Shown: positions 44,862 through 54,294, counted from the first letter of the stretch. The stretch is DNA of 64,000 nucleotides from Streptomyces mangrovi (GCF_900114215.1 NZ_FOSG01000016.1:81980-145979), one strand, 5' to 3'. Notes: generated by a model from the sequence alone, not told the origin. Program-made: numbers and translations.

Positions 44862-46361
44862 TCAGACCGCCGTACCCGCGGTGGCGTACGCCCTGAGTTC
44901 GGCCGCCAGCTCCTCGTGGACACGGGCCGCGAGCAGTGTGCCGCCCTCGGTGTGCTCCTCGGAGAGGACCTCCCCGTCGGCGTGGACCCGGGAGACCAGG
45001 TCGCCGCGGGTGTAGGGCACCAGCACCGTCAGCTCCACGGCCGGGCGCGGCAGCTCCCGGTCGATCAGCTCCAGCAGCTCGTCGATGCCCTGCCCGGTCC
45101 GGGCGGAGACGGCGATGGCGTGCTTCTCGGCGCGCAGCAGCCGCGCCAGGGTCAGCGGATCGGCCGCGTCCGCCTTGTTGACCACCACGATCTCGGGCAC
45201 CTCCACCGCGCCGACGTCCCGGACCACCTCGCGCACGGCGGCGAGCTGCTCCTCCGGCGCCGGGTGCGAGCCGTCGACCACGTGGAGGATCAGGTCGGCG
45301 TCGCCGACCTCCTCCATCGTGGAGCGGAACGCCTCGACGAGGTGGTGCGGCAGATGGCGTACGAAGCCGACGGTGTCGGCCAGGGTGTACGCGCGCCCGC
45401 TGGGGGTCTCGGCACGTCGCACGGTCGGGTCGAGGGTGGCGAACAGCGCGTTCTCCACCAGCACGCCCGCGCCCGTGAGACGGTTGAGCAGCGAGGACTT
45501 GCCCGCGTTGGTGTATCCGGCGATGGCGACCGACGGCACCTTGTTGCGACGCCGCTCCTGCCGCTTGACGTCGCGGCCGGTCTTCATCTCCGCGATCTCC
45601 CGGCGCATCTTCGCCATCTTCTCGCGGATCCGCCGCCGGTCGGTCTCGATCTTGGTCTCACCGGGACCGCGGGTGGCCATGCCGCCGCCGGAGGACCCGG
45701 AGCCGCCACCGCCCATCTGCCGGGACAGCGACTGGCCCCAGCCGCGCAGCCTGGGCAGCATGTACTGCATCTGCGCGAGCGAGACCTGCGCCTTGCCCTC
45801 GCGGGACTTGGCGTGCTGGGCGAAGATGTCGAGGATCAGGGCAGTGCGGTCCACCACCTTGACCTTGACGACGTCCTCCAGGTGGATGAGCTGGCCCGGG
45901 CTGAGTTCACCGTCGCACACGACGGTGTCGGCCGCCGTCTCGACCACGATGTCGCGCAGCTCCTGCGCCTTGCCCGAGCCGATGTAGGTGGCCGGATCCG
46001 GTTTGTCGCGGCGCTGGATCACACCGTCGAGGACGAGCGCGCCCGCGGTCTCGGCGAGGGCGGCGAGCTCGGCGAGGGAGTTCTCGGCGTCCTGCGCGGT
46101 GCCGGAGGTCCACACTCCCACGAGCACCACGCGCTCCAGCCGCAGCTGCCGGTACTCGACCTCCGTGACGTCCTGGAGTTCGGTGGACAGGCCCGCGACG
46201 CGGCGGAGGGCGGCGCGCTCGGAGCGGTCGTACTGGTCGCCGTCGCGCTCGCCGTCGATGTCCTGGCTCCAAGCGACGTCCTCCTCCATCAGGGCGTCGG
46301 CTCGGCGGTACGTCTCGGTGAGGCGCTGGCCGTTCTGCGGAAGGGAGGAAGAGAAGGTCAA
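44862..46361 (-). CDS. hflX: Ribosome-associated GTPase HflX
   Basis: GTPase that splits or rescues stalled ribosomes and associates with the 50S subunit. TTG at 46361 with AAGGA upstream gives 499 aa. The N-terminal HflX domain includes TYIGSGKAQELRDIV (~150-165). GWGQSLSRQMGGGGSGSSGGG is the Gly-rich linker and GPGETKIETDRRRIREK the helical arm. The G domain has VAIAGYTNAGKSSLLNRLTG (G1, ~280), ATLDPTVRR (switch I), DTVGFVRHLPHHLVEAFRST (G3, DTVGF), NKAD (G4) and SARTGQG (G5). Stand-alone gene; its role may be linked to stress like that of rshA next door. Confidence 0.94.
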   Translation of the reverse strand: MTFSSSLPQNGQRLTETYRRADALMEEDVAWSQDIDGERDGDQYDRSERAALRRVAGLSTELQDVTEVEYRQLRLERVVLVGVWTSGTAQDAENSLAELAALAETAGALVLDGVIQRRDKPDPATYIGSGKAQELRDIVVETAADTVVCDGELSPGQLIHLEDVVKVKVVDRTALILDIFAQHAKSREGKAQVSLAQMQYMLPRLRGWGQSLSRQMGGGGSGSSGGGMATRGPGETKIETDRRRIREKMAKMRREIAEMKTGRDVKRQERRRNKVPSVAIAGYTNAGKSSLLNRLTGAGVLVENALFATLDPTVRRAETPSGRAYTLADTVGFVRHLPHHLVEAFRSTMEEVGDADLILHVVDGSHPAPEEQLAAVREVVRDVGAVEVPEIVVVNKADAADPLTLARLLRAEKHAIAVSARTGQGIDELLELIDRELPRPAVELTVLVPYTRGDLVSRVHADGEVLSEEHTEGGTLLAARVHEELAAELRAYATAGTAV

Positions 46362-46581
46362 GTGAGTCCTTACGTCGATGGAGTGAAGGTATCCGGGTCA
46401 ACGTGTGCGGTGTCCGGAACATTCCCGTCGGCACGGGCACGGACGCCGGTACGGACGCGGGCCGCGGCCCGCCCCGGACACGACGATGGTGGCACGGCGC
46501 GGCCCGGCCGTCACCTGGTTTGCGCGGCGTCCCGCCCCTTCCGGGGGCCGGGCTCCCCCGATCGGACCCCGGGCGGGCCCC

Positions 46582-48738
46582 TCAGGGCTGGGGGCTGGTG
46601 GCCCGGACGACGTCGTAGACGCCGGGAACCTCCCGCATGGCGCGCATCAGCCGGGGCAGTTCTCCGGCGTCCTCCAGCCGCAGGGTGTAGGTGTGCCGCA
46701 CCCGGTGCTCCCTGGGCGGTTCCACCTCGGCGGAGACCACGGCGGCCCCTTCCGCCGCGATGGCCTCGGTCAGGTCGGCGAGGAGGTGCGGGCGGCTCAG
46801 CGACTCGGCGTGCAGCGTCACCCGGCAGCCCGCGCCGGAGTCCTGCCACCGCACGGCCACGGTCTCGCGCCCGGCGGCGGTCATCCGGGCCACGGTGGGG
46901 CAGCCCTCCCGGTGGGCGGTCACCGCGCCGCCGCGCACCGCGAAGCCGACCACGGCGTCGGGGGGCACCGGCGTGCAGCAGCGGGCCAGCCGCACGGGGG
47001 CGCCGGGCATCCCGGCCACGGCCGCGGGCCTCTGGCGGGGCTGGACGGCCCGGCGCGGACCGCCGGGTACGGCAGGCGGGCCATCGGGTACGGCAGCAGG
47101 AGGGAGGGCGGGCTCCCGGGCCGCGGCCGGCCGGGCCGTACGGGCCTGCCCGCCCGCCCCCTCCGACCGCTCGCCGTCCTCCGCGCAGGCGTCGATCCAG
47201 GTGCGGATGGCGATCCGCGCGGTGGGGGTGCGGGCGTGCTCGAGCCACTGCGGGGAGGGACCGGACGTGCCCTCGGGAGCCATCAGCAACTGCAGCGAGT
47301 CGCCGTCGCTCAGCACGGTGCCCAGCGCCGCGAGCCGTCCGTCAACCCGGGCGCCGACCAGGGCGTGCCCGGCCGCGCCGTAGCGGGCGTAGGCCGCGTC
47401 CACGCAGGTGGCGCCTGCGGGCAGGTGGAGGGCGGCGGTCCGGCCGGGGCCGCCCGGATCGGTGCAGAAGACGGTGATCTCGCGGTCCTGGGCGAGGTCG
47501 TCGCGCAGTTCGGCCCAGAAGGTGTCCGGGTCGGGCGCGTGACTCTGCCACTCCAGCAACCGCTCCAGCCAGCCGGGACGGGTGGGGTCGGCGCGTCCGT
47601 CGTCCGCGGCGGCCGCCTCGCCGGCGGGATCGGCACCGGAGGCGCCGGGGGCCCGGTGCGGGTCGCCGAGGGCGATCACCCCGGCCTCGGCGACCCGGTG
47701 CATCCGGTGGGTGCGGACCAGGACCTCGGCCACCCGCCCCCCGGTGTCGGCGACCGCGGTGTGCAGCGACTGGTACAGGTTGAACTTCGGCACGGCGATG
47801 AAGTCCTTGAACTCCGACATCATCGGTGTGAAGCAGGTGTGCAGTTCCCCCAGGACCGCGTAGCAGTCCGCGTTCTCGGCGACCAGGATCAGCAGCCGCC
47901 CGAAGTCGCAGGGCCCCAGCTCGCCGCGTTTGGCGCGGGCCCGGTGGACGGAGAGGAAGTGCCGCGGCCGGATGAGGACCTCGGCGGCGATGTCCGCCTC
48001 GCGCAGTACGGCCCGCACCGACTCGGCGATCCCGGCGAGCGGGTCGGCTCCGGCGTTGTGCTCGCGGATCAGCTCCCGGGTGCGGGTGTACTCCTCGGGG
48101 TGGAGGACGGCGAAGGCCAGGTCCTCCAGCTCGGTCTTGAGCGCCTGCACGCCCAGCCGCTCGGCCAGCGGGATCAGCACGTCGCGGGTGACGCGGGCGA
48201 TGCGCGCCTGCTTCTCGGGCCGCATCACGCCCAGGGTGCGCATGTTGTGCAGCCGGTCGGCGAGCTTGATGGACATCACCCGCACGTCGTTGCCGGTGGC
48301 CACCAGCATCTTGCGGAAGGTCTCCGGTTCGGCCGCGGCGCCGTAGTCCACCTTCTCCAGTTTGGTGACGCCGTCGACGAGGTAGCCCACCTCCTCGCCG
48401 AACTCCGCCCGCACCTGTTCCAGCGTCACCTCGGTGTCCTCGACGGTGTCGTGGAGCAGAGAGGCCGTCAGGGTCGTGGTCTCGGCACCGAGTTCGGCCA
48501 GGATCAGGGTGACGGCCAGCGGGTGGGTGATGTACGGCTCGCCGCTCTTGCGCGTCTGCCCCCGGTGCGAGGACTCCGCCAGGACGTAGGCACGGCGCAG
48601 GGCGTCGAGGTCGGCGCCGGGGTGGTGGGCGCGGTGCGCCTTGGCCACGTGCTCGATGGCGTCGGGGAGGGCGTGACGGGGCGACGGACCCAGGAGGGCC
48701 GCACGACCGAGCTTGCGAAGGCTCCGTACTGCGCTCAT
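46582..48738 (-). CDS. rshA: RelA/SpoT-family (p)ppGpp enzyme, RshA-like
   Basis: Bifunctional-type alarmone enzyme. ATG at 48738 (MSAVRSLRKLG) gives about 718 aa. The HD hydrolase domain is intact: YITHPLAVTLIL, LLHDTVEDTEVTLE and VMSIKLADRLHNMRTLG. The synthetase domain is present (ADCYAVLGELHTCFTPMMSEFKDFIAVPKFNLYQSLHTAV) but looks altered at several positions (IRPRHFLSVHRARAKRG, then DFGRLLILV where a conserved Arg is expected). TGS-like and zinc-finger (RCCTPVPPDAVVGF) segments follow an Ala/Pro-rich linker, and an ACT domain ends the protein. It is the second, non-RelA, long RSH of streptomycetes (RshA from memory). Confidence 0.86.
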   Translation of the reverse strand: MSAVRSLRKLGRAALLGPSPRHALPDAIEHVAKAHRAHHPGADLDALRRAYVLAESSHRGQTRKSGEPYITHPLAVTLILAELGAETTTLTASLLHDTVEDTEVTLEQVRAEFGEEVGYLVDGVTKLEKVDYGAAAEPETFRKMLVATGNDVRVMSIKLADRLHNMRTLGVMRPEKQARIARVTRDVLIPLAERLGVQALKTELEDLAFAVLHPEEYTRTRELIREHNAGADPLAGIAESVRAVLREADIAAEVLIRPRHFLSVHRARAKRGELGPCDFGRLLILVAENADCYAVLGELHTCFTPMMSEFKDFIAVPKFNLYQSLHTAVADTGGRVAEVLVRTHRMHRVAEAGVIALGDPHRAPGASGADPAGEAAAADDGRADPTRPGWLERLLEWQSHAPDPDTFWAELRDDLAQDREITVFCTDPGGPGRTAALHLPAGATCVDAAYARYGAAGHALVGARVDGRLAALGTVLSDGDSLQLLMAPEGTSGPSPQWLEHARTPTARIAIRTWIDACAEDGERSEGAGGQARTARPAAAREPALPPAAVPDGPPAVPGGPRRAVQPRQRPAAVAGMPGAPVRLARCCTPVPPDAVVGFAVRGGAVTAHREGCPTVARMTAAGRETVAVRWQDSGAGCRVTLHAESLSRPHLLADLTEAIAAEGAAVVSAEVEPPREHRVRHTYTLRLEDAGELPRLMRAMREVPGVYDVVRATSPQP

Positions 48739-48843
48739 GGCACCTCCCACTGCGTCGGGGGGCTTGATCCTACCGAGCCTCCCACACGCCGCGGGCCGCC
48801 TCCCGTCCGCAGTGGCGGGGATCACCCGTTCGAGCGGTCGCCC

Positions 48844-49746
48844 TCAGGAAACGGCGAGCAGGGCGGGGTCGATCACTCCCTCGGCGACGATCACGGCGGG
48901 ACCGGTCATCTCGATACCGCCGTCCGGATGTTCGGTGATCACCAGCCGCCCGCCGGGGACGTCGACGGTGTAGGTGACCGGAGCGCCGTCCGCGGCCGGG
49001 TCCGCGCCGTCGCGGCGGGCGGCGGCGACCATGACCGCGCAGGCGCCCGTACCGCAGGAGCGGGTCTCGCCGGAACCGCGCTCGTGCACCCGCAGGGCCA
49101 CGTGGCGCGGTCCCCGGCCGACGACGAACTCGACGTTGACGCCCTCGGGGTAGGCGGTGGCCGGTGCCACGGCCGGGGCGGTGGTCAGGTCGCCGGCGTG
49201 GGCGAGGTCGCCGACGAAGGCGACGGCGTGCGGATTGCCCATGTCGACGTGGAGCGCGGGCCAGCTGCGCTCCCCCACCGTGACGGTGACATCCGTCCCC
49301 GTGCCGCCGGGCAGCTTGGCGGCGCCCATGTGGACGGTGACGCCGCCGTCCACGGCCAGGCGCACCCGGCGCACACCGGCCCGGGTGGCGACGGCGAGGT
49401 CGCCGGCCCCGGCCAGCCCGGCGCGCTGGAGGTGGCGTGCGAAGACCCGTACGCCGTTGCCGCACATCTCCGCGACACTGCCGTCGGCGTTGCGGTAGTC
49501 CATGAACCACTCGGCCTCGCCGGCCATCGGGCGCGCCTCGGGGTGGGCAGCGGAGCGCACCACCCGCAGCAGGCCGTCCCCGCCGATCCCGGCGCGCCGG
49601 TCGCACAGCCGGGCCACGGCCGCGGCGGACAGATCCAGTGTCCCGTCCGGGTCGGGGATGATCACGAAGTCGTTCTCGGTGCCGTGCCCCTTGAGGAACG
49701 GCACGGGCGTGCCTGCGGCCCCTGCTGCGCTGTTCACGGTGCCCAT
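48844..49746 (-). CDS. dapF: Diaminopimelate epimerase
   Basis: Converts LL- to meso-diaminopimelate for lysine and peptidoglycan. ATG at 49746; 300 aa. The two catalytic cysteines are in VAEMCGNGVRVFARHL (~95) and GETRSCGTGACAVMVAAARR (~233). The substrate-binding segments GHGTENDFVII and ALHVDMGNPHAVAFV are conserved. The usual KGHGTxNDF/VxxPD N-terminus follows a short Gly/Ala-rich lead. It precedes rshA on the same strand (105-nt gap) and follows the small membrane-protein gene. Confidence 0.95.
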   Translation of the reverse strand: MGTVNSAAGAAGTPVPFLKGHGTENDFVIIPDPDGTLDLSAAAVARLCDRRAGIGGDGLLRVVRSAAHPEARPMAGEAEWFMDYRNADGSVAEMCGNGVRVFARHLQRAGLAGAGDLAVATRAGVRRVRLAVDGGVTVHMGAAKLPGGTGTDVTVTVGERSWPALHVDMGNPHAVAFVGDLAHAGDLTTAPAVAPATAYPEGVNVEFVVGRGPRHVALRVHERGSGETRSCGTGACAVMVAAARRDGADPAADGAPVTYTVDVPGGRLVITEHPDGGIEMTGPAVIVAEGVIDPALLAVS

Positions 49747-49762
49747 CGTACGGGGCGGAACC

Positions 49763-49785
49763 GCCCGCCGGCCGGGCCGGCGGGC
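49763..49785 (-). terminator. Hairpin after the two-TM protein gene
   Basis: GCCCGCCGG/CCGGCGGGC stem (9 bp, loop 5 nt) immediately past the stop, ahead of dapF. Confidence 0.55.
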
Positions 49786-49786
49786 G

Positions 49787-50278
49787 CTAGCGGAGCCGGG
49801 CGACGCGCCAGACGGCCAGCGCCACGAGGGTGCCCACGATCAGCGTGTACAGGACGACCAGACGCCAGTCGGGGCGCTCTCCGGAGCCGCGTGCCGGCAG
49901 GCCCGGCCAGGCGAGGCCGACGCGGCGGGCGGCCATCATGCCCCAGCCCGCGGCGCAGCAGCTGAGGAGCAGTCCGAGCATGGCGACCACCGCCCCTCCC
50001 TCGCCGAGCCCGAAGGCGAGCGGGAAGGCGAACATCAGCGAGCCGGCCGCGCCCAGGCCGACGATGGGGGCGAGCTGCCACAGCCGCAGCTTCCGGGGCG
50101 GGCGGAGTTCGCCGTAGGACTCGTCCTCCTCGGGGACCGCTTCCTCCAGCGCCTCGAGTCCGTCCCCGTCCTCCAGTGGGCCCGGGCCGTCCAGGGTCCT
50201 CGGGCCGTCGCCGACCGCGCCGTCGGCGCGGAGCTGCTCGACGACCGGTTCGTCGCTGTTGCGGGGGCCGGCCTCCAT
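49787..50278 (-). CDS. Conserved two-TM membrane protein
   Basis: About 163 aa from the ATG at 50278 (MEAGPRNSDEP); a GTG two codons earlier has GGAGG 4 nt upstream and is an alternative. The N-terminal ~65 residues are acidic and soluble, ending DESYGELRPPRKLRLWQL. Three hydrophobic stretches follow: LAPIVGLGAAGSLMFAFPLA, GGAVVAMLGLLLSCCAAGWG and VVLYTLIVGTLVALAVW. So it has two or three membrane spans. I do not recognise the family beyond its recurrence between miaA and dapF in streptomycetes. Function unknown. Confidence 0.65.
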   Translation of the reverse strand: MEAGPRNSDEPVVEQLRADGAVGDGPRTLDGPGPLEDGDGLEALEEAVPEEDESYGELRPPRKLRLWQLAPIVGLGAAGSLMFAFPLAFGLGEGGAVVAMLGLLLSCCAAGWGMMAARRVGLAWPGLPARGSGERPDWRLVVLYTLIVGTLVALAVWRVARLR

Positions 50279-50403
50279 CGCCACGTGCCCTCCCAACTCC
50301 CGGCTCTGCGGCTCGTTCGGCGGTCGATGCTCGCCGATGCTCGATGATGGCACGCCAGAGCGGCCGTCCAGCGCCCGCTGGGCGTCCCGATGCCATCACG
50401 TGA

Positions 50404-51342
50404 TCAGGCTGTGACCGCTCGTTCGAGGAGGGCCAGCGCCCTGTCGGGCAGTTCGCCGCGATCGCCCGCCGCGCCACTGAGCCAGTGGACACGCGGGTCG
50501 CGGCGGAACCAGGAGTCCTGGCGCCGCGCGAAGCGCTTGGTGGCGCGTACGGTCTCGGCGCGCGCCTCGTCCTCGGTGCACCCACCGGCCAGGGCGGCCA
50601 GGATCTGCTGGTAGCCCAGGGCCCGCGAGGCCGTGCGGCCCTCGCGCAGTCCCGCGCGCTCCAGCTCGCGCACCTCCTCGACCAGCCCGGCCTCCCACAT
50701 CCGGTCCACCCGCCGGGCGATCCGCTCGTCGAGTTCGGGGCGTGCGACGTCGACCCCGATCTGGAGGGTGTCGTAGACGGAGTCGGGGCCGGGGAGGTTG
50801 GCGGTGAAGGGGCGGCCGGTGATCTCGACGACCTCCAGGGCGCGGACGATCCGGCGGCCGTTGCCCGGCAGGATCGCGCGGGCCGCCTCGGGGTCGACGG
50901 CGGCGAGCCGGGCGTGCAGCGCCCCGGAGCCGGACTCGGCCAGCTCGGCCTCCAGCCGGGCCCGCACGGCCGGATCGGTGCCGGGGAACTCCAGGGCGTC
51001 GACGGCGCCGCGCACGTACAGCCCGGACCCGCCCACGAGCACGGGGGTGCGCCCCTGGGCGAGCAGGCGGTCGATCTCGGCGCGGGCCAGACGCTGGTAC
51101 TCGGCGACGCTGGCGGTGACCGTCACGTCCCAGACGTCCAGAAGGCGGTGGGGAACGCCCCGGCGCTCCTCCTCGGTCAGCTTGGCGGTGCCGATGTCCA
51201 TACCCCGGTAGAGCTGCATGGAGTCGGCGTTGATCACCTCGCCGCCGAGATGCCGGGCGAGCGCGACGCCCAGGTCGGACTTTCCGGCCGCGGTGGGTCC
51301 GACCACGGCGATGACACGGGAGTTGGGGGGTGAGCTGCTCAC
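50404..51342 (-). CDS. miaA: tRNA dimethylallyltransferase
   Basis: Transfers the dimethylallyl group to A37 of tRNAs reading UNN codons; MiaB (52730-54217) then adds the methylthio group. GTG at 51342 (VSSSPPNSRVIAVVG) gives 312 aa. Walker A is VVGPTAAGKSDLGVALA (~11-25). NADSMQLYRGMDIGTAKLT is the DSxQ tRNA/substrate motif. VLVGGSGLYVRGAVDAL, NGRRIVRALEV and ALGYQQILAALAGG follow. The longer upstream open frame is not used. The Shine-Dalgarno is weak. Confidence 0.94.
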   Translation of the reverse strand: MSSSPPNSRVIAVVGPTAAGKSDLGVALARHLGGEVINADSMQLYRGMDIGTAKLTEEERRGVPHRLLDVWDVTVTASVAEYQRLARAEIDRLLAQGRTPVLVGGSGLYVRGAVDALEFPGTDPAVRARLEAELAESGSGALHARLAAVDPEAARAILPGNGRRIVRALEVVEITGRPFTANLPGPDSVYDTLQIGVDVARPELDERIARRVDRMWEAGLVEEVRELERAGLREGRTASRALGYQQILAALAGGCTEDEARAETVRATKRFARRQDSWFRRDPRVHWLSGAAGDRGELPDRALALLERAVTA

Positions 51343-51619
51343 GGCCCAAGTCTCGCAAACACACGAAGAAGGCTCCGAGCGGGTCACGCGGCGCCACACG
51401 TCCGCGTCCGTCGCCCGTCGCCCGTCACGGCGTACCGGGGCGCGGGCCGGTGAACCGCTCCGTGAGACGCGGAACCGTGACCGCGCGAGTAAGGTCTGAG
51501 GTGTATATGAGGCGATTCGTGCCATTGTCGGTGATACGCGGGTGGGGCCGGGGCACCGGCCCGGGGCGGAAGTCACCGGCGGAGCGCGAGAGGACCGCGA
51601 GAGAACGGAAGTGACCGCC

Positions 51620-51811
51620 ATGGGCATCATGGACAAGGTCAGGGGCATGGCCGGCCGGCGCGGCGGGAAGGCCGGGGAGACGTCCGGTGGCGGGACCGGG
51701 GGCAGGCACCGGCGCCGCACCGGGACCCGCGACGCGAAGATCCAGGAGGCGCGGGAGCGGATGACCCGTGAGAGGGACGAGAAGGGGGACACCGCCGGCC
51801 CCGCCGCCTGA
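51620..51811 (+). CDS. Small basic hypothetical protein
   Basis: 63 aa, ATG at 51620 preceded by GGAAG. MGIMDKVRGMAGRRGGKAGE is followed by a Gly/Thr-rich stretch and a charged helix (AKIQEARERMTRERDEKGDT). The N-terminus resembles the short MGxxDKxKG proteins that actinobacterial annotations call MT0933-like antitoxins, but the match is too short to rely on and no toxin gene is adjacent. It lies between divergent miaA and the convergent dioxygenase-like gene. GC and codon bias support coding. Confidence 0.5.
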   Translation: MGIMDKVRGMAGRRGGKAGETSGGGTGGRHRRRTGTRDAKIQEARERMTRERDEKGDTAGPAA

Positions 51812-51815
51812 ACGG

Positions 51816-51847
51816 CCTCCGTCCCCGCCGCGCGGCGGGGACGGAGG
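51816..51847. terminator. Palindromic terminator between the small gene and the dioxygenase-like gene
   Basis: 51816-51830 and 51833-51847 are perfect 15-nt complements with a 2-nt centre, so about a 14-bp stem with a 4-nt loop. It lies between converging genes. Confidence 0.75.
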
Positions 51848-51859
51848 GGGCGGGCCGGC

Positions 51860-52567
51860 CTACGACCAGCTCGCCACCAGATAGCCGACACCGTAGGGTG
51901 CCCGGTCGTACAGCATCCGCCCCTTGAGCCCCGCGCCCTCGGCCGCGCCGGCGAGCACCTGCCAGCAGGCCCGGCCGGACGCCTTCAGCTCGTAGGCCAG
52001 CTCCTCGTCGAGGGCCAGCAACCCGGCGGGGTCGGCGGCGCCCAGGGCCCGGGCCGCGTCCGCGTCGAAGGCGGGGGCGCGCTCGTCGAAGTAACCGGGG
52101 GCCTTGATCGTCCGGCAGGCGCTGCCGTCGCCCATCGCCAGCAGCGCGACACGCTCCGCCGAGGCGGCCAGCTCCCGCCCGGTCTGTGCGCAGCGCTCCT
52201 TCGGCAGCGGCTCCCCCACCGCGAGCCCTTCCACGGGCGCCGCGCCCCAGCCCGTACGCTCCAGCAGCCAGGCGCCCACGGCCAGGGACGGCGGCAGCGG
52301 ATGCCCGGCGGACGGGCCCTCGCCCAGCCGGACATCCAGACCGACCCCGAAGTCGCGGAAGGAGCCGGTGGCGCCCTGCGGGTACCTGCCCCGGCCCGCC
52401 GGATCGGCGGCACCGACGACGACGAGCCGGTCGGGACGCGCGGCGGTCAGGACGGCGATCGCGTCGTAGCAGGCGGCTCGGACCTCGTCCGTCTCATGGG
52501 CGGCGCCCCCCGCCACCTCGGGCACCAGCAGCGGCGGGCAGGGGCATACGGCGGCGGCGACAAGCAT
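51860..52567 (-). CDS. Class III extradiol dioxygenase subunit B-like protein
   Basis: About 235 aa, ATG at 52567 (MLVAAAVCPCPPLLVPEV). The layout follows the LigB-like extradiol ring-cleavage dioxygenase fold: AAVCPCPPLLVPEVAGG at the N-terminus, DRLVVVGAADPAGRG, SVERVALLAMGDGSACR, APAFDADAARALGAADPAGL, and a C-terminal YDRAPYGVGYLVASW. The usual metal-binding His pair is not clearly present near the N-terminus, where CPCPPLL replaces HxPxL/H. It may therefore be a non-catalytic or altered member. It is downstream of miaB on the same strand (162 nt). Confidence 0.7.
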   Translation of the reverse strand: MLVAAAVCPCPPLLVPEVAGGAAHETDEVRAACYDAIAVLTAARPDRLVVVGAADPAGRGRYPQGATGSFRDFGVGLDVRLGEGPSAGHPLPPSLAVGAWLLERTGWGAAPVEGLAVGEPLPKERCAQTGRELAASAERVALLAMGDGSACRTIKAPGYFDERAPAFDADAARALGAADPAGLLALDEELAYELKASGRACWQVLAGAAEGAGLKGRMLYDRAPYGVGYLVASWS

Positions 52568-52729
52568 GGCTCGCAGCCTACCGCCGCACACCCTCCCCGC
52601 GGTCGGGCGCACAGGGGCCCGCACACGTCTGACCAGCGCACAACCGGCGCACACCTGGCACACATCTGATACACGGCCGGCGCGCGTACGCCGGGCCCGC
52701 GCGCCTGTGCGCCGCGGAGGGCGGGTGCG

Positions 52730-54217
52730 TCAGCGGGCGGTGCAGCCGCCCGGCGCGGCGGGCAGCGGCTCGGGAACGCCGACGGTCGGCAGCCCGAGCA
52801 TCACGCCCCGGGGTCCGGCCGCGGGCGCGGCGTTGCGCCGCTCCCAGGCGTCGCCCGCGCGGGTGCGCCGCACCCCCAGCACCGCGCCCTCGGCCAGCAG
52901 GTGGTGCGGGGCGGCGTAGGTGACCTCGACGGTCGCCATGTCCCCCGGGCGCGGTACGTCGTCGTCGGGGCGGGTGAAGTGGACCAGGCGGTTGTCGGGG
53001 GCGCGGCCGGACAGCCGGCGGGTGGCGCCGTCCTTGCGGCCCTCGCCCTCGGCGACCATGACCTCCAGCGTCCGCCCGACCTGCCTCTTGTTCTCCGCCC
53101 AGGAGATCTCCTCCTGGAGGGCCACCAGGCGCTCGTACCGCGCCTGCACGACCTCCTTGGGGATCTGCCCGTCCATCTCGGCGGCCGGGGTGCCGGGGCG
53201 CTTGGAGTACTGGAAGGTGAACGCCTGCGCGAAGCGGGCCTCGCGGACGACGTGGAGGGTCTGCTCGAAGTCCTCCTCGGTCTCGCCGGGGAAGCCCACG
53301 ATGATGTCGGTGGAGATCGCGGCGTCGGGGATCGCGGCCCGGACCTTCTCGATGATGCCCAGGAAGCGCTCCTGCCGGTAGGAGCGGCGCATCGCCTTCA
53401 GCACGCGGTCGGAACCGGACTGCAACGGCATGTGCAGCTGCGGCATCACGTTCTCCGTCCCGGCCATGGCGGCGATGACGTCGTCGGTGAAGTCGCGCGG
53501 GTGGGGGGAGGTGAAGCGGACCCGCTCCAGACCCTCGACCTTCCCGCAGGCGCGAAGCAGCTTGGAGAAGGCCTCGCGGTCGCCGATGTCGGACCCGTAG
53601 GCGTTGACGTTCTGCCCCAGCAGGGTGATCTCGGTGACGCCCTCGGCGACCAGCGCCTCGACCTCGGCCAGGATGTCGCCGGGCCGGCGGTCCTTCTCCT
53701 TGCCGCGCAGCGCGGGGACGATGCAGAACGTGCAGGTGTTGTTGCAGCCGACCGAGATGGAGACCCAGGCCGCGTACGCGCTCTCGCGCCGGGTCGGCAG
53801 TGTGGAGGGGAACGCCTCCAGCGACTCGGCGATCTCGACCTGCGCCTCCTGCTCGACGCGGGCGCGCTCCAGCAGCACCGGCAGACTGCCGATGTTGTGG
53901 GTGCCGAAGACCACGTCGACCCAGGGTGCGCGCCGCACGATGGTGTCGCGGTCCTTCTGCGCCAGACAGCCGCCGACCGCGATCTGCATGCCCGGCCGGG
54001 ACGCCTTCCTCGGGGCGAGGTGGCCGAGGTTGCCGTACAGCTTGTTGTCGGCGTTCTCCCGCACCGCGCAGGTGTTGAAGACGACCACGTCGGCGTCTTC
54101 GGCGTCCCCCGGGGCCCGGACATAGCCCGCGTCCTCCAGCAGGCCCGACAGGCGCTCGGAGTCGTGGACGTTCATCTGGCACCCGTAGGTGCGCACCTGG
54201 TAAGTCTTCGCACTCAT
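52730..54217 (-). CDS. miaB: tRNA-2-methylthio-N6-dimethylallyladenosine synthase
   Basis: Radical-SAM methylthiotransferase that completes ms2i6A37. ATG at 54217 (MSAKTYQVRTYGCQMN) gives 495 aa. The N-terminal UPF0004 domain has Cys in TYGCQMN, NTCAVRENA and VGGCLAQK, which bind the auxiliary cluster. The radical-SAM motif is ISVGCNNTCTFCIVPALRG (CxxxCxxC, ~160). VRFTSPHPRDFTDDV and STDIIVGFPGETEEDF follow. A TRAM domain ends near residue 470, with a short Pro/Ala-rich tail. A pathway partner of miaA, which lies 1.4 kb further on. Confidence 0.95.
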   Translation of the reverse strand: MSAKTYQVRTYGCQMNVHDSERLSGLLEDAGYVRAPGDAEDADVVVFNTCAVRENADNKLYGNLGHLAPRKASRPGMQIAVGGCLAQKDRDTIVRRAPWVDVVFGTHNIGSLPVLLERARVEQEAQVEIAESLEAFPSTLPTRRESAYAAWVSISVGCNNTCTFCIVPALRGKEKDRRPGDILAEVEALVAEGVTEITLLGQNVNAYGSDIGDREAFSKLLRACGKVEGLERVRFTSPHPRDFTDDVIAAMAGTENVMPQLHMPLQSGSDRVLKAMRRSYRQERFLGIIEKVRAAIPDAAISTDIIVGFPGETEEDFEQTLHVVREARFAQAFTFQYSKRPGTPAAEMDGQIPKEVVQARYERLVALQEEISWAENKRQVGRTLEVMVAEGEGRKDGATRRLSGRAPDNRLVHFTRPDDDVPRPGDMATVEVTYAAPHHLLAEGAVLGVRRTRAGDAWERRNAAPAAGPRGVMLGLPTVGVPEPLPAAPGGCTAR

Positions 54218-54294
54218 CTCAGTCGACAGGGTACGCGCTCCCCCGCCCGCCCCGCCTCTCCCTTCCGCGCACCGGTCCTGGCAGGATCGAGTCC

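Noticed and set aside
51620..51811. Antitoxin of a toxin-antitoxin pair
   Set aside because: Only a short N-terminal resemblance to MT0933-like proteins and no adjacent toxin gene.
52568..52729. Additional small genes upstream of the dioxygenase-like gene
   Set aside because: Short Arg/Pro-rich frames without start signals; they behave like frame shadows.
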